The notes: generated by a model from the letters alone, not told the origin. A stretch of 64,000 bases of DNA from Ornithinibacter sp. (GCA_029266735.1 JAQSWG010000015.1:1-64000), one strand, 5' to 3'; numbered from the stretch's first letter, positions 45,843-55,877 are shown. Numbers and translations: made by a program.

Positions 45843-47375
45843 ATGCGAGCACCCGTGGCCATCGCCGCCACGGGTCCCGTGTCCCTTGCCGCGGCGCAGC
45901 AGGTCGCCCGTGCAGGCGGCAACGCGGTCGATGTCGCCGTTGCCGCCGGCCTCGCCGCGATGAGCACGGAGCCGGGGATCGTCTCCCTCGCCGGCGGGGC
46001 GTTCGTGGCCGCATGGGCGGCTGGAGGGGAGCCGGTCGTCATCGACGGCAACGTCGAGATGCCCGGCCGCGGACTCGGGCTCGACCGGTTCGGGTCGGGC
46101 GTCCGGGAGGTCGTCACGGACTACGGCGGTGGGGTGCGCCTCCATGCTGGGCACGGCTCCGTGGCGACGCCCGGCGCGGTGACCGCCTGTGAGGTCGCGG
46201 TCGAGGAGCTGGGCCTGCTGCCGTGGCGCGACGTCGTCGCCCCAGCTGCGGCGGCCTGCCGCGACGGGTACCCGATCGGCGGGGCGGCGGCGCGGTACCT
46301 CGCCTTCACCGCCGACCCCCTGTTCGGTGCCGACCCCGAGGCCCATGGCGTCGTCACCCGGGCCGACGGCTCCCCGCTCGAGGCGGGGGACGTGGTGACG
46401 AACCACCCCCTCGCCGAGGTGCTCGACCTCGTCGCGGAGCAGGGGGCATCCGTGCTCACCACCGGTGAGGTGGGTCGGGCGATGGTCGAGTCCATGGAGG
46501 CACGCGGCGGCCTCGTGACCCACCGAGACCTCGCGGAGTACGCCGCGCTCCTCCGGGAACCCGTGCGCAGGAAGGTCGGTGACTGGGACCTCGCGGTCAA
46601 CCCACCACCATCGGTCGGCGGCCCGATGCTCGCGGCCATGCTGGGCGAGCTGGGACGTCGCGGGGACTGGCACTGGCCGGACATCATCGAGATCCAGCGC
46701 GCCGTGCTGAGCTACCGGCTCCAGGTGCACGACGTCGCCGAGGACCTGGATGCCGCGGGTCACGAGCTGCTGCTCTCGGTGGACCGCCACGGGCTGGCCG
46801 GCCTCCCCACGAGCTCGAGCACGGCGAACGTCTCCGTCGTCGATGCCGACGGCACCGCCTGCGCGGTCACCATGTCCAGTGGCTACGGTGCCGGCATCAC
46901 CGTCCCCGGCACGGGGATGCTCCTCAACAACGCCCTCGGCGAGCCGGAGCTCAACAAGCTGGGGCTCCACCGGCTGGTCCCCGGAACCCGGCTTGCATCC
47001 AACATGGCGCCCACCACGGGGCGCACCGCCGACGGCCGGGTGCTCGCCATCGGGTCCCCGGGCGCCGACCGGATCACGACCGCACTGATGCTCGTGCTGG
47101 GTCAGGGCTGCCTGCACGGCGCGGACCTCCGGCACGCCATCGAGGCGCCGCGGCTGCACGTGCGGTTCGACGAGGACGGCTCGACGGTCGTCGACCACGA
47201 GAGCGACCCGGACATCGCGAGCGCCGTCGACGCGGCGGGGGTGCGCGGTGTCGACCACGGCACCCTGCAGATGTACTTCGGTGGCGTCGGGGCGGCATAC
47301 CGGCGGGCTGACGGGTCCCTGGAGGCCGCCGGTGACCCTCGGCGCGAAGCAGCGGTGGCGGTCCTGGAGGCCTGA
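45843..47375 (+). CDS. Gamma-glutamyltransferase family protein
   Basis: GNAVDVAVAAGLAAMSTEPG, PPPSVGGPMLAAML, STANVSVVDADGTACAVT, GTGMLLNNALGEPE, SNMAPT. Confidence 0.85.
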   Translation: MRAPVAIAATGPVSLAAAQQVARAGGNAVDVAVAAGLAAMSTEPGIVSLAGGAFVAAWAAGGEPVVIDGNVEMPGRGLGLDRFGSGVREVVTDYGGGVRLHAGHGSVATPGAVTACEVAVEELGLLPWRDVVAPAAAACRDGYPIGGAAARYLAFTADPLFGADPEAHGVVTRADGSPLEAGDVVTNHPLAEVLDLVAEQGASVLTTGEVGRAMVESMEARGGLVTHRDLAEYAALLREPVRRKVGDWDLAVNPPPSVGGPMLAAMLGELGRRGDWHWPDIIEIQRAVLSYRLQVHDVAEDLDAAGHELLLSVDRHGLAGLPTSSSTANVSVVDADGTACAVTMSSGYGAGITVPGTGMLLNNALGEPELNKLGLHRLVPGTRLASNMAPTTGRTADGRVLAIGSPGADRITTALMLVLGQGCLHGADLRHAIEAPRLHVRFDEDGSTVVDHESDPDIASAVDAAGVRGVDHGTLQMYFGGVGAAYRRADGSLEAAGDPRREAAVAVLEA

Positions 47376-47584
47376 CCGGTGCTCGTGGTCGGCGTCCACT
47401 GACCGGATGCCGGCACCGCCCGGACACCTCTGGTGGGGGCCTTGGTAAAGCGGAGGGCGGCCCAAGGTAAAAGTTTGGTCTGGGGCGTGTTCGTGGTTCT
47501 GGATCGGCGCGTCCTGCGTGGTCCACTGACGCCGCGCCACGCCCACCGGCCGGCCACCACCCCCTTGTTGCGACAGGATCCGCG

Positions 47585-50500
47585 ATGACACCACCACTCC
47601 CCAGACGCGCGCGCGTGGCCCTCGCCTCGCTCGCCGCCGCCGCGCTCGCCACGGGCGCCGTCAGCACGACAGCCTCCGCCGAACCACCGCCCGCCACGAA
47701 GGCCGAGACCGGCCGCCTCAAGGCCCAGGACAAGAAGGACAAGCTCGGGGCGCACGACCGCACACTCCTGGCGCAGGCCCGCGCCGAGGGGGACCAGCGG
47801 GTGACGGTGATGCTCGCGACGACCAAGGGCTCGGCGAACTCCGTGGCGGCGGCCGTCAGAGCAGCCGGCGGCTTCACGGCCACCGTGAGCGAGCGGTACG
47901 GCTACATCAGCGCCACGGTTCCCACAGGACGGGTCGACGCGATCGCGAAGTCCACGTCCGTCGTCGCCGTCGACCTCAGCGAGTCCATCCCGCTGCCCGA
48001 GCCCCAGGACCTGGGCGCCGGAGCGGCGGCAGGCGCGACCGTGGCCGGCCCGGGGGCGGACACTCCCGACGACAACCCCTACATGCCGACGCGCGACATC
48101 GGCTCCGTCGCGTTCAAGACCGCGCACAGCGCCTGGGACGGCCGGGGGATCACCATCGGTGTCATCGACTCGGGTGTCGACCTCGACCACCCCGCCCTGC
48201 GCGAGACCACGACCGGTGAGCGCAAGATCGTCGACTGGGTCACCGGCACCCACCCGCTCCTCGAGAGCGACGGATCCTGGCGTCCCATGCTGACCTCGGT
48301 GACGGGTCCAACCTTCCCCGTGGCGGGCGCCGGCACGTGGACCGCTCCGTCCACCGGCACGTACAAGTTCAACCGTGTCTCCGAGAGCATCGCGGCCGCC
48401 GACGAGGCCGCCGGTGACTTCAACCGGGACGGGGACACCACGGACCGGTGGGGCATCCTCTACGACGAGGCATCGCACGACATCTGGGTCGACGTGAACC
48501 AGGACCAGACGTTCTCGCCGGCCGAGAGGATGCGGCCGTACAAGGAGAAGTTCGACGTGGGCCACTTCGGGGTCGACGACCCGGCCACCGCGGTCGCCGA
48601 GTCCATGCCCTTCGTCGTGGAGTACCGCGAGGACGTCGACCTGACTCCGGCCGGTCTGCCCGGCCAGAAGGCTGACTACGTCAGCATCGGCGTCGTCCAG
48701 GCGGCCCACGGCTCGCACGTCGCCGGCATCGCGGCCGGCAACGGCCTGTTCGGCGGGGCCGTCGACGGGCAGGCACCGGGCGCCAAGATCGTCTCCAGCC
48801 GCGCCTGCTCGTGGGGCGGCGGGTGCACGACCGTTGCGCTCACCGACGGCATGGTGGACCTCGTCAAGAACCGTGGCGTCGATGTCGTCAACATGTCGAT
48901 CGGCGGCCTGCCGGCCCTCAACGACGCCAACAACGCCCGGGCGAGGCTCTACGACAGCCTCATCGCGGACGGGGTCCAGCTCGTCATCTCGGCGGGGAAC
49001 AGCGGTCCCGGCATCAACACCATCGGTGACCCGTCGGTGGCCACGAACGTCGTCAGCGTCGGCTCCTCCATCACCAAGGAGACCTGGCTCGCCAACTACG
49101 GCTCGGAGGTCAGCACGCCGCTGACCCTGCACAACTACTCCTCTCGCGGCCCGCGCGAGGACGGCGGGTTCAAGCCCAACGTCATGGCACCCGGCTCGGC
49201 CATCTCGACGATCCCCACGTGGCAGGCCGGCTCCCCGGTCGCCGAGGCCGGCTACAGCCTCCCGCCGGGCTACGCCATGTTCAACGGCACGTCGATGGCT
49301 GCCCCGCAGACGGCGGGTGGCGTCGCGCTGCTTCTGTCCGCGGCCAAGGCCAGCGGCATCACGGTCACGACGCGGCAGCTGCGTGACTCCCTGTACACCT
49401 CCGCGGACTTCGTCCAGGGTGTGGAGGCGATCGCCCAAGGCGCGGGCCAGGTCGACATCCCGGCCACCTGGGCGCTGCTCAGCACTCGGCCCGTCTCTCG
49501 GGACTACACCGTGTCCGCGCCGGTCTGCACGCCGATCTCGGACTTCCTCGCCACCGCTGACACGGGGACCGGCGTCTACAACCGCTGTGACGCGGCCAAC
49601 GGGGGCCAGGCCTCGGGAGAGGACAAGGTGTACGAGGTGAGGGCGACCCGCACCACCGGCATCGCGGGCAGGGTCAGCCACAACCTCCGGCTCGTCGGCA
49701 ACGACGGCACCTTCTCGCTCCCCACCGCCAGCCGCCCCATGCCCAAGGGGGAGGCCGTGGACATCCCGGTCAAGGCGCGCACCAGCACCCCGGGTGTCCA
49801 CTCGGCCATCCTCGAGATCGACGACCCGGCCACGGCCGTCGTGGACCTCCGGGTCCTGCTCACCGTGGTGCTGTCCACGGACATCCCCGGGCCGTCGTTC
49901 GCCACCAGCACCTCCGGCACGGTGGAGCGGAACCTCACCAAGAGCCTGTTCGTCACCGTGCCCACCGGTGCCAAGGCGCTCCAGGTCAACCTCGCTGGCA
50001 TCGCCGGCCAGGACCAGGTCCGCTGGATCGCCATCAACCCCTACGGCGTCCCCGTGGAGTCGACGTCATCGCTGGTCTGCTACACGAACTTCAGCGCGCC
50101 CGGCTGCGACAGCACGTCCCGTGCCTACGCCAACCCGCTTCCGGGCATCTGGGAGATCGAGGTGGAGGCGCGCCGCACGTCGCCGAGCCTGGTCAACCCG
50201 TACCAGCTGAGCGTGGCGGCACAGGGCGTCACGGTCGACCCGGCCGTGCAGACCCTCGCTGAGGTCCAGGCCGGTCAGCCGGCGAACGTGTCGTGGAACG
50301 TCACGAACGCCTTCGGTGCCGCCTCGATGTCCGCGAAGGGTGGCAACCTCGGCAGCGCTGTCTCGGAACGCAAGTCCATCGCCAACGGTGGTTCGCAGAC
50401 CTTCACCGTGGTCGTCCCCGAGGGCGCTGAGCGTCTCACAGCGACGATCGGGCGTACCTCGGACCTCGGTGCGGACCTCGACCTCTACGTGCGGAACGCG

Positions 50501-50851
50501 GCCGGCACCATCGTGGGCCGGGCCGCCGACGGCGACTCGGAGGAGTCGGTGACGCTGACCAAGCCGACGGCAGGCACGTACACGGTGCAGGTTGCCGGCT
50601 ACGCCGTGCCCGCCGGCACCACGGAGTACGACTACCTCGACGTCTTCTTCTGGGACGCACTCGGGGCGCTCGGCACACCGGACACGACCGTGGAGCTCGG
50701 TGTGGGTGAGACCACCACGGTGGCCGGTACCGTCACGGCGAAGTCCGCTCCGGCGGCCGGCCGACAGCTGTTCGGCGAGATGAAGGTCGTCTCGACCGCC
50801 GGCGCCGTCCTCGGCACCGGATCGGTCCTCGTGGGTTCCGTGACTCCGTAA
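47585..50851 (+). CDS. Secreted S8 (subtilisin) family serine peptidase with C-terminal prepeptidase-type domains
   Basis: Signal peptide; catalytic D (GVIDSGVDLDHPAL), H (AHGSHVAGIAAG), S (FNGTSMAAPQTAGG). Confidence 0.93.
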   Translation: MTPPLPRRARVALASLAAAALATGAVSTTASAEPPPATKAETGRLKAQDKKDKLGAHDRTLLAQARAEGDQRVTVMLATTKGSANSVAAAVRAAGGFTATVSERYGYISATVPTGRVDAIAKSTSVVAVDLSESIPLPEPQDLGAGAAAGATVAGPGADTPDDNPYMPTRDIGSVAFKTAHSAWDGRGITIGVIDSGVDLDHPALRETTTGERKIVDWVTGTHPLLESDGSWRPMLTSVTGPTFPVAGAGTWTAPSTGTYKFNRVSESIAAADEAAGDFNRDGDTTDRWGILYDEASHDIWVDVNQDQTFSPAERMRPYKEKFDVGHFGVDDPATAVAESMPFVVEYREDVDLTPAGLPGQKADYVSIGVVQAAHGSHVAGIAAGNGLFGGAVDGQAPGAKIVSSRACSWGGGCTTVALTDGMVDLVKNRGVDVVNMSIGGLPALNDANNARARLYDSLIADGVQLVISAGNSGPGINTIGDPSVATNVVSVGSSITKETWLANYGSEVSTPLTLHNYSSRGPREDGGFKPNVMAPGSAISTIPTWQAGSPVAEAGYSLPPGYAMFNGTSMAAPQTAGGVALLLSAAKASGITVTTRQLRDSLYTSADFVQGVEAIAQGAGQVDIPATWALLSTRPVSRDYTVSAPVCTPISDFLATADTGTGVYNRCDAANGGQASGEDKVYEVRATRTTGIAGRVSHNLRLVGNDGTFSLPTASRPMPKGEAVDIPVKARTSTPGVHSAILEIDDPATAVVDLRVLLTVVLSTDIPGPSFATSTSGTVERNLTKSLFVTVPTGAKALQVNLAGIAGQDQVRWIAINPYGVPVESTSSLVCYTNFSAPGCDSTSRAYANPLPGIWEIEVEARRTSPSLVNPYQLSVAAQGVTVDPAVQTLAEVQAGQPANVSWNVTNAFGAASMSAKGGNLGSAVSERKSIANGGSQTFTVVVPEGAERLTATIGRTSDLGADLDLYVRNAAGTIVGRAADGDSEESVTLTKPTAGTYTVQVAGYAVPAGTTEYDYLDVFFWDALGALGTPDTTVELGVGETTTVAGTVTAKSAPAAGRQLFGEMKVVSTAGAVLGTGSVLVGSVTP

Positions 50852-50867
50852 CCCCACCTGTCCGATC

Positions 50868-50904
50868 ACTGGACCCCACGGCCGTTCGGGCCGTGGGGTC
50901 CAGT
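50868..50904. terminator. Bidirectional terminator after S8 peptidase gene
   Basis: ACTGGACCCCACGGCC-GTTCG-GGCCGTGGGGTCCAGT, 16-bp perfect stem. Confidence 0.85.
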
Positions 50905-50974
50905 GCGTGTCGTCACGCCACGGGCTTGGCCCACCCCGGCGGGCGAGTCCCGCCGTCGTGCCGGTCCTTCAAGG

Positions 50975-52291
50975 TCATCGCGTGGCGCCGGTGACCATCC
51001 ACCGGTCGGTACGCACGCGAGCCCACATCAGCGTCGCCCGAACGGCCATGAAGACGGTGAAGGCGATCCACAACCAGGTGAGGGCGTTGACCTGGCCCTT
51101 CGTCGTGCCGCCCTCGAGCAACCAGTCGCCGGCTGCGTGGACCGCGATCACCACCGGGAGGTAGGCCACGAGGGTCGCCAGCATCCCCCACGCCAGCCAC
51201 CGGCCGTCCCCGGCGCCGATGAGGACGCCGTCGATGACGAAGACGAAGCCCGAGAGCGGCTGGCCCAGGGCCACGACGACGAGACCACCGGCGATGGCGG
51301 CCTGCACCGCCGGGTCGTGCGTGAACAGCGGTCCGATGACGGGTCGGAGGAGGAGGACGAGCGTGCCGAGGACGATGCCGACGACGACCCCCCACCGCAG
51401 CACGAGAGCCGTGGCCTCGCGGGTGCGCTCGACCTCACCGGCTCCGAGCGTCTTGCCGGTGATGGCCTGTGCCGCGATGGCGAGGGCGTCGAGGGCGAAG
51501 GCGAGGAAGGTCCAGATGGTCGCGGTCACCTGGTATGCCGCGAGCGGCACGTCCGCCCGCAGGGCCAGAGTCCGGACGAGGAGCGGGATGCCGCCGCGCG
51601 CCGCAGCCAGGACCCGGCCGGGGTGGGCGCGCAGCGGGACCGACGCGCGCCCGGCATACCTCACGAGCACGACGACGAGGGCGGTCGCCATGCCGGTCTG
51701 CGCGATGACCGTGCCCCACGCCGAGCCGGCGATCCCCCAGCCCAGTCCGTGGACGAACCACACGTTGAGGACGGCGTTGAGGCCGAACCCCGCGACCGCG
51801 GCCACGAGCGGGGTGCGGGTGTCCTGCAGGCCACGGAGCACACCCGTCGTGGCCAGGACCACCAGCATCGCGGGGATGCCGAGCGCCGAGATCCGCAGGT
51901 ACGTGACCGCCTGCTCGAGGGCGGCCTCCGAGGCCCCGAACAGCCGGACGACCGGGTCGGCGAACAGCGCCACGGCGCCTGCGGTGACCGCCCCGAGGCC
52001 GATGCCCAGCCACGTGCCGTCGATGCCGGCCGACAGGGCGCCCGGGAGCGACCCCGCCCCGAGCTGGCGCGCCACCACGGCCGTCGTCCCGTAGGCGAGG
52101 AAGACGAACACGTTGGCGGCGGTGAGCAGCACCGCGCTCGCGACGCCGAGGCCGGCAAGGGGTGCCACCCCGAGGCGCCCGACGATCGCGGCGTCGGTGA
52201 GCAGGAAGAGCGGCTCGGCGACGAGGGCCAGGAAGGCCGGAACGGCGAGCCTGAGCACCTCGCGGTGCTGGCTCGGGGCGGTCTCGCTCAC
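50975..52291 (-). CDS. MATE family efflux transporter (DinF-like), apparently missing part of one TM helix
   Basis: SETAPSQHREVLRLAVPAFLALVAEPLFLLTDAAIVGRLG; GIPAMLVVLATTGVLRGLQDTRTPL; LLVRTLALRA joined directly to DVPLAAYQV. Confidence 0.88.
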   Translation of the reverse strand: MSETAPSQHREVLRLAVPAFLALVAEPLFLLTDAAIVGRLGVAPLAGLGVASAVLLTAANVFVFLAYGTTAVVARQLGAGSLPGALSAGIDGTWLGIGLGAVTAGAVALFADPVVRLFGASEAALEQAVTYLRISALGIPAMLVVLATTGVLRGLQDTRTPLVAAVAGFGLNAVLNVWFVHGLGWGIAGSAWGTVIAQTGMATALVVVLVRYAGRASVPLRAHPGRVLAAARGGIPLLVRTLALRADVPLAAYQVTATIWTFLAFALDALAIAAQAITGKTLGAGEVERTREATALVLRWGVVVGIVLGTLVLLLRPVIGPLFTHDPAVQAAIAGGLVVVALGQPLSGFVFVIDGVLIGAGDGRWLAWGMLATLVAYLPVVIAVHAAGDWLLEGGTTKGQVNALTWLWIAFTVFMAVRATLMWARVRTDRWMVTGATR

Positions 52292-52494
52292 GGCAGGCAC
52301 TGTTCCAGACCGGCCCCCGCGCGGGGGCGTGGGGCCGGCGCTCTGGGACCTGGCCCCGCCGGACGGCCGCGTCGCCACGGCGTCAGCCACGACGTGAGCC
52401 GCGTCGCAGCGCCCCGTGGACCGAAGCCTTTTCCGGTGTGGGGGAGTAGAATTGGAGCCGAGGGTATCCCCTCCACCGCTCAAGGGAGAGCACG

Positions 52495-53454
52495 ATGAGA
52501 ATTCATCGAGCAACCCGCCGAACTGGCTTCCTGGCCGCCATCCTCCTCGCCCTCGGCCTCCTCGTCGTGGCCCCGGCCCCTGAGGCGGCCGCCGCCGTGC
52601 AGTCGTGTTCGTCGTCCACCCCCGTGGCCAGCCGCCCGACCCTCCGGTACGGCGACACGGGTAGCTGCGTCAAGGTCCTCCAGAACCTCCTGCTCGCGAA
52701 GGGCTTCTCCATCGGCACGTCGTACGCCGACGGGAAGTTCGGCCCGGGCACCCTCCTGGGGGTTCGTCGGTACCAGCAGTCCAGGCTCGACCTCGCCATC
52801 GACGGCGTCGTCGGCCCGTACACCTGGAACCGCCTCGTCAACGGCGGCGGCACCGCCTACAGCGTGTACCGCGGGCCGAACACCTCGTCCCGGGTGATCC
52901 TCAGCTTCGACGACTGCCCCACGAGCCTGAGCGCCTTCAAGGCGACGGTCGTGGGGGCCCGCAACCTCGGGATCGCGCTGGTGCTCGCACCCACCGGCAA
53001 CTGCATCTCGGCCGGCCGGTTCAACGCCAGCTACGCCCGCCAGTACGGGCACTGGGTCATCAACCACTCGGTGAGCCACCCGGACTACACCACCCTCTCG
53101 ACGTCGTCGATCTACTACCAGCTCGGGTCGCCGGGTGTGGTCACCTCGTACGGCCGCCCGCCCTACGGCGCGGTCAACGAGCGCGTGCGCAACGCCTTCG
53201 CCACCAAGGGCATGCGGATCTGGCTGTGGAACGTCGACACCAACGACTGGCGGGGGAAGACCCGCTCGCAGGTCGTCAGCTACGTCGTCACCTATGCCAA
53301 GCCCGGCAACACGGTGCTCATGCACATGCACTGGAACGGTTTCAACACCACGGCGCTGTCGTCGATGAAGTCCGGGCTCGCTGCCAAGGGGATCGGGGTC
53401 TGCCGCAACCTTGGCGCCACGACACCGACCCGTCCGAGCAAGGTCAACTGCTGA
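52495..53454 (+). CDS. Secreted protein with peptidoglycan-binding and polysaccharide deacetylase-like domains
   Basis: Signal peptide; TLRYGDTGSCVKVLQNLLLAKG...IDGVVGPYTWNRL; SFDDCPTS, INHSVSHPDY, RPPYGAVN. Confidence 0.85.
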   Translation: MRIHRATRRTGFLAAILLALGLLVVAPAPEAAAAVQSCSSSTPVASRPTLRYGDTGSCVKVLQNLLLAKGFSIGTSYADGKFGPGTLLGVRRYQQSRLDLAIDGVVGPYTWNRLVNGGGTAYSVYRGPNTSSRVILSFDDCPTSLSAFKATVVGARNLGIALVLAPTGNCISAGRFNASYARQYGHWVINHSVSHPDYTTLSTSSIYYQLGSPGVVTSYGRPPYGAVNERVRNAFATKGMRIWLWNVDTNDWRGKTRSQVVSYVVTYAKPGNTVLMHMHWNGFNTTALSSMKSGLAAKGIGVCRNLGATTPTRPSKVNC

Positions 53455-53492
53455 GTCGGGCGGCCCCCGGGCCCGGCCCGCCGGCCGCCGGG

Positions 53493-54239
53493 TCAGAGGT
53501 GCTTGAGCGCCTCCCTTCTGGAGAGGCCGGCGAGGTGGGAGCCTCGCGAGTCGACGTAGGCCCGCACCCACTGCGGGTCCGTGCGGGCGTGTTGGCGCAG
53601 TGCCCACCCGACCGCCTTGCGCACGAAGAACTGCCGACCGTGCAGGGAGTCCTCGAGGTTGGCGTCGAGCACCTCTCCGAGCAGGTCGGTGTCCGTGGCC
53701 TCCCGGTGCTTCAGCTGCGCGAGGATCGCGGCGCGGCGGATCCAGAGATCCTCGTCGACGGCCCAGGCGCGGATGGTGGGCGTCACGGCATCCCGGTGGT
53801 GCAGGAGGATGGGGCCGACCCGGTCAGCTGCGAGGGGATCCACGAGGTCCCACCACGCTCCCGTCTCCACGAGGTGGCGGTACAGCGGGAGCGACTGCGG
53901 GTCCTGCCACGCGCGAGCGGCGCGGTGTCCGGTGAGGGCGATCGCGGCATACCTCTCCTCGCGGTACGCCGGCAGGTCCCACAGGGTGCGCACGGCTCCG
54001 TCCCACTCGATCCGGGTGGCCGGAGCGAGCGCGGGATCGGCGAACAGCGGTCTCAGCAGGCCTCGTAGCTCCGGAGAGGTGATGCCTCGGTAGGGGATCG
54101 CCGACTTCATGTACGCCTGCTGGCCCGCGGCCCGCTCGGGGTCACCCACGGCGGCGAGTGAGTCCCGCACGGCGACGACCAGGGGAGGAGGGTCAGCGGA
54201 TCGAACCGCCGCGCGTGTACCGGAGCCACGGCGTCCCAC
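53493..54239 (-). CDS. DNA alkylation repair protein
   Basis: QQAYMKSAIPYRGITSPELRGL; HEAT-like RRAAILAQLKHR...FFVRKAVGWALRQHARTDP; start uncertain (possibly ~54180). Confidence 0.82.
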   Translation of the reverse strand: MGRRGSGTRAAVRSADPPPLVVAVRDSLAAVGDPERAAGQQAYMKSAIPYRGITSPELRGLLRPLFADPALAPATRIEWDGAVRTLWDLPAYREERYAAIALTGHRAARAWQDPQSLPLYRHLVETGAWWDLVDPLAADRVGPILLHHRDAVTPTIRAWAVDEDLWIRRAAILAQLKHREATDTDLLGEVLDANLEDSLHGRQFFVRKAVGWALRQHARTDPQWVRAYVDSRGSHLAGLSRREALKHL

Positions 54240-54240
54240 G

Positions 54241-55479
54241 TCAGGCGAGCCCGAGCTGGGCCGCCTCCTCCCAGAGCTCGTCCCGAACCTGCGGGTGGGC
54301 GGCGTCGCGAATGATGTGCCGGCACTGGGCCTGCTGGTCGTACCCCCACAGCTCCGCCACCCCGTGTTCGGTGACGATGGCGCTCTGCTGGAAGCTCGTC
54401 ACCGGCTCGTCGAGCAGGGGCACGACGGTGGACACGTCGGCCTTGGGATGCCACGAGCGCAGGGCGATGAAGGACTGACCGCCGGCGGAGTGCAGCGCAC
54501 CGACGATGAAGTCGGTCTGGCCCCCGAACCCGGAGTAGATCCGGGCGTTGATCCGGGAGGCGTTCGCCTGGCCGAACAGGTCCACCTCCAAGGCGGTGTT
54601 CACGGAGGTCATCATCCGCTGCTGCGCGATGAGCCCGGGGTCGTTGGTGTGCTCGGTGCGCATCATCCGCACGCGATGGTTGCCGTCGAGCCAGTCGTAG
54701 AGCTCGCGCGAGCCGAAGAGGAACGAGGCAGTGAGCGGATGGTGTGGATCCAGGGCACCCACGCGGTCGAGCTCGAGGACCCCGTCGGAGAACATCTCGG
54801 TCCAGATCCGCAGGCCCGAACTGCTGGTCAGGGCGTTCAGGGTCGCGTCGGGGACACCGCCGATGCCCATCTGGATGGTCGCCCCGTTCGGGACGCGGTC
54901 GGCGACCCGCTCTCCGATGGCGGCGCTGTCGGCGTCCGGTGGGAGGGGGTCGTGGGCCGCGAGCGGCGTGGACACCTCGACCGCCAGGTCGACGGCCTCC
55001 ACCGGCACCTGCGCGTCGCCGTAGGTGTACGGCATCTGGTCGTTGACCACGGCGATCACCCGGCCCGACCGGCCGCGGCATCCCTCGATGGCGGCGGGCA
55101 GCACGTTGACCTCGATGCCGAGGGAGAGCTGGCCGTCGCGCGGCGGCGCGCAGTGGACGATCACGACGTCCGGGGGGAGGCGCCGCTGGAGAAGCACCGG
55201 CACGAGGGACAACCGGCTGGGGACGTACGACAGGTCGCGGTGGCGGCGCATCCCGGCTCCCACGAAGCACGTCTCTGCGGTGACTCCCTCCCGATCGGGG
55301 ATGCCGGGTGGGGCGTTCAGGGCGTGGATGGTGTAGGCGTCCTTGTTCTCGTCGAGCGCTCGGACCGCCTCCCACGGGACGGCCACGTTGCCCGAGACGA
55401 CGACGCGCGGCTTGCCCGGCACGGATGCGAGGTGGCGCCCCAGCTCCTCGATGCTCACGGTCCTCATGGCGTCCATCAT
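54241..55479 (-). CDS. Acetyl-CoA hydrolase/transferase family protein
   Basis: IQMGIGGVPDATLNAL; FSDGVLEL; GFGGQTDFIVGALHSAGGQSFIAL; VTEHGVAELWG. Confidence 0.9.
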   Translation of the reverse strand: MMDAMRTVSIEELGRHLASVPGKPRVVVSGNVAVPWEAVRALDENKDAYTIHALNAPPGIPDREGVTAETCFVGAGMRRHRDLSYVPSRLSLVPVLLQRRLPPDVVIVHCAPPRDGQLSLGIEVNVLPAAIEGCRGRSGRVIAVVNDQMPYTYGDAQVPVEAVDLAVEVSTPLAAHDPLPPDADSAAIGERVADRVPNGATIQMGIGGVPDATLNALTSSSGLRIWTEMFSDGVLELDRVGALDPHHPLTASFLFGSRELYDWLDGNHRVRMMRTEHTNDPGLIAQQRMMTSVNTALEVDLFGQANASRINARIYSGFGGQTDFIVGALHSAGGQSFIALRSWHPKADVSTVVPLLDEPVTSFQQSAIVTEHGVAELWGYDQQAQCRHIIRDAAHPQVRDELWEEAAQLGLA

Positions 55480-55601
55480 TCCCCCGTCGTGGGCCGGCCG
55501 TCAGGTGAGGGTCGGCTTGCCTCGCCCCGACGCGGATGCCGTGCCGAACGCCTCGTGGTGAACGGTCGCGGGTTGGGGGGACCGCGGCATACCGTGGAGC
55601 C

Positions 55602-55877
55602 ATGTGCCGCAACATCCGTCCGCTGAACAACTTCGCACCGCCGGCCACGCCGGACGAGGTGCGGGCCGCCGCTCTCCAGTACGTCCGCAAGGTGAGCGGC
55701 ATGACGAAGCCGTCCGCGGCGAACCACGCAGCGTTCGACACGGCGGTCGAGGAGGTCGCCGCCGTGACCGCTCGCCTTCTCGACGCGCTCGTGACGACGG
55801 CCCCGCCCAAGGACCGCGAGGTCGAGGCGGCCAAGGCGCGAGCCCGGTCGGCGGAACGGTACGGCCGAGCCGGCTGA
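55602..55877 (+). CDS. DUF2277 domain protein
   Basis: MCRNIRPLNNFAPPATPDEVRAAALQYVRKVSGMTKPS...TTAPPKDREVEAAKARARSAERY. Confidence 0.85.
   Translation: MCRNIRPLNNFAPPATPDEVRAAALQYVRKVSGMTKPSAANHAAFDTAVEEVAAVTARLLDALVTTAPPKDREVEAAKARARSAERYGRAG

Noticed and set aside
52300-52350. GC hairpin CCCCCGCGCGGGGG as a functional regulatory element
   Set aside because: Short palindromes of G/C are expected by chance at this base composition.
52440-52495. c-di-AMP (ydaO-type) riboswitch upstream of the secreted cell-wall protein, given disA in the window
   Set aside because: The leader is short and I see no ydaO-like conserved core.
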